From Pseudomonadota bacterium (GTDB lineage: Bacteria; Pseudomonadota; Alphaproteobacteria; Rhizobiales; Devosiaceae): a stretch of DNA of 36,670 nucleotides. Each line of letters begins with the position of its first letter. Positions within the stretch are counted from its first letter, which is position 1. Of this stretch, positions 36,649 to 36,670 are shown one piece after another. The translations under genes and the position numbers were made by a program. The stretch lies in the NCBI GenBank assembly GCA_023431205.1, contig JAEYXQ010000070.1:1-36670 (forward strand). Reading direction: 5' to 3'. The notes under the pieces were generated by a model that saw only the letters and a program-made list of their open reading frames with translations, had not been told where the DNA came from and made no database searches.

Positions 36649-36670
36649 AAGGAACGATGTTCTTGCGGGC

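Overview
The window is a GC-rich chromosomal stretch from an alphaproteobacterium, most likely a Hyphomicrobiales (Rhizobiales) member close to Devosia. This rests on the gene repertoire, the frequent GTG/TTG starts, two intergenic palindromic repeats of a rhizobial kind, and a giant membrane-anchored repeat protein resembling the polar-growth protein GPR/RgsE. The taxonomic call is inference. I see no phage, plasmid, transposase, CRISPR array or rRNA; the content is housekeeping and metabolic.

Layout. 1-636: 3' part of a NUDIX-type gene. 738-2595: three overlapping genes (GFA-family zinc protein, UPF0303 heme-degrading-domain protein, PhzF-family protein). 2676-3737: membrane acyltransferase. 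3738-5635: leuA preceded by a 40-codon leader peptide with nine leucines in eleven residues, an apparent leucine attenuator. 5677-6777 (-): HisC-like aminotransferase. 7020-7223: small conserved-looking protein. 7257-8045 (-): MscS channel. 8233-8308: tRNA-Lys(CTT). 8564-10076: lipoprotein L,D-transpeptidase and TerC-family membrane protein. 10190-12684: FemAB/GNAT-like protein coupled to a polysaccharide flippase. 12686-13297 (-) and 13469-15415: a GNAT gene divergent from acetyl-CoA synthetase. 15689-17660: exported GH3 N-acetylhexosaminidase and LpxH-like phosphoesterase. 17797-20187: two tandem paralogous MFS transporters. 20198-20599: SRPBCC protein.

20673-26099 (-): a roughly 1,808-residue protein with two N-terminal membrane segments, very long hendecad (11-residue) repeats, a proline-rich linker and a compact C-terminal domain. 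An HPt-domain gene is divergent from it. Then come a VOC protein (-), prfC and a coupled SAM methyltransferase.

30241-36548: sulfite-reduction block: [2Fe-2S] ferredoxin, siroheme synthase cysG, DUF2849 protein, siroheme sulfite reductase, an APS/PAPS reductase fused to DUF934, and a thioredoxin-reductase-like ferredoxin-NADP reductase. Together these encode reduction of activated sulfate to sulfide, synthesis of the siroheme cofactor, and a plausible NADPH-to-ferredoxin electron route.

The best leads are the leuA leader, the hendecad-repeat protein, the CysH-DUF934 fusion, the three-hairpin leader of the ferredoxin reductase, and several hairpins placed over ribosome-binding sites. All sequence similarities are by eye; no search or folding program was run.
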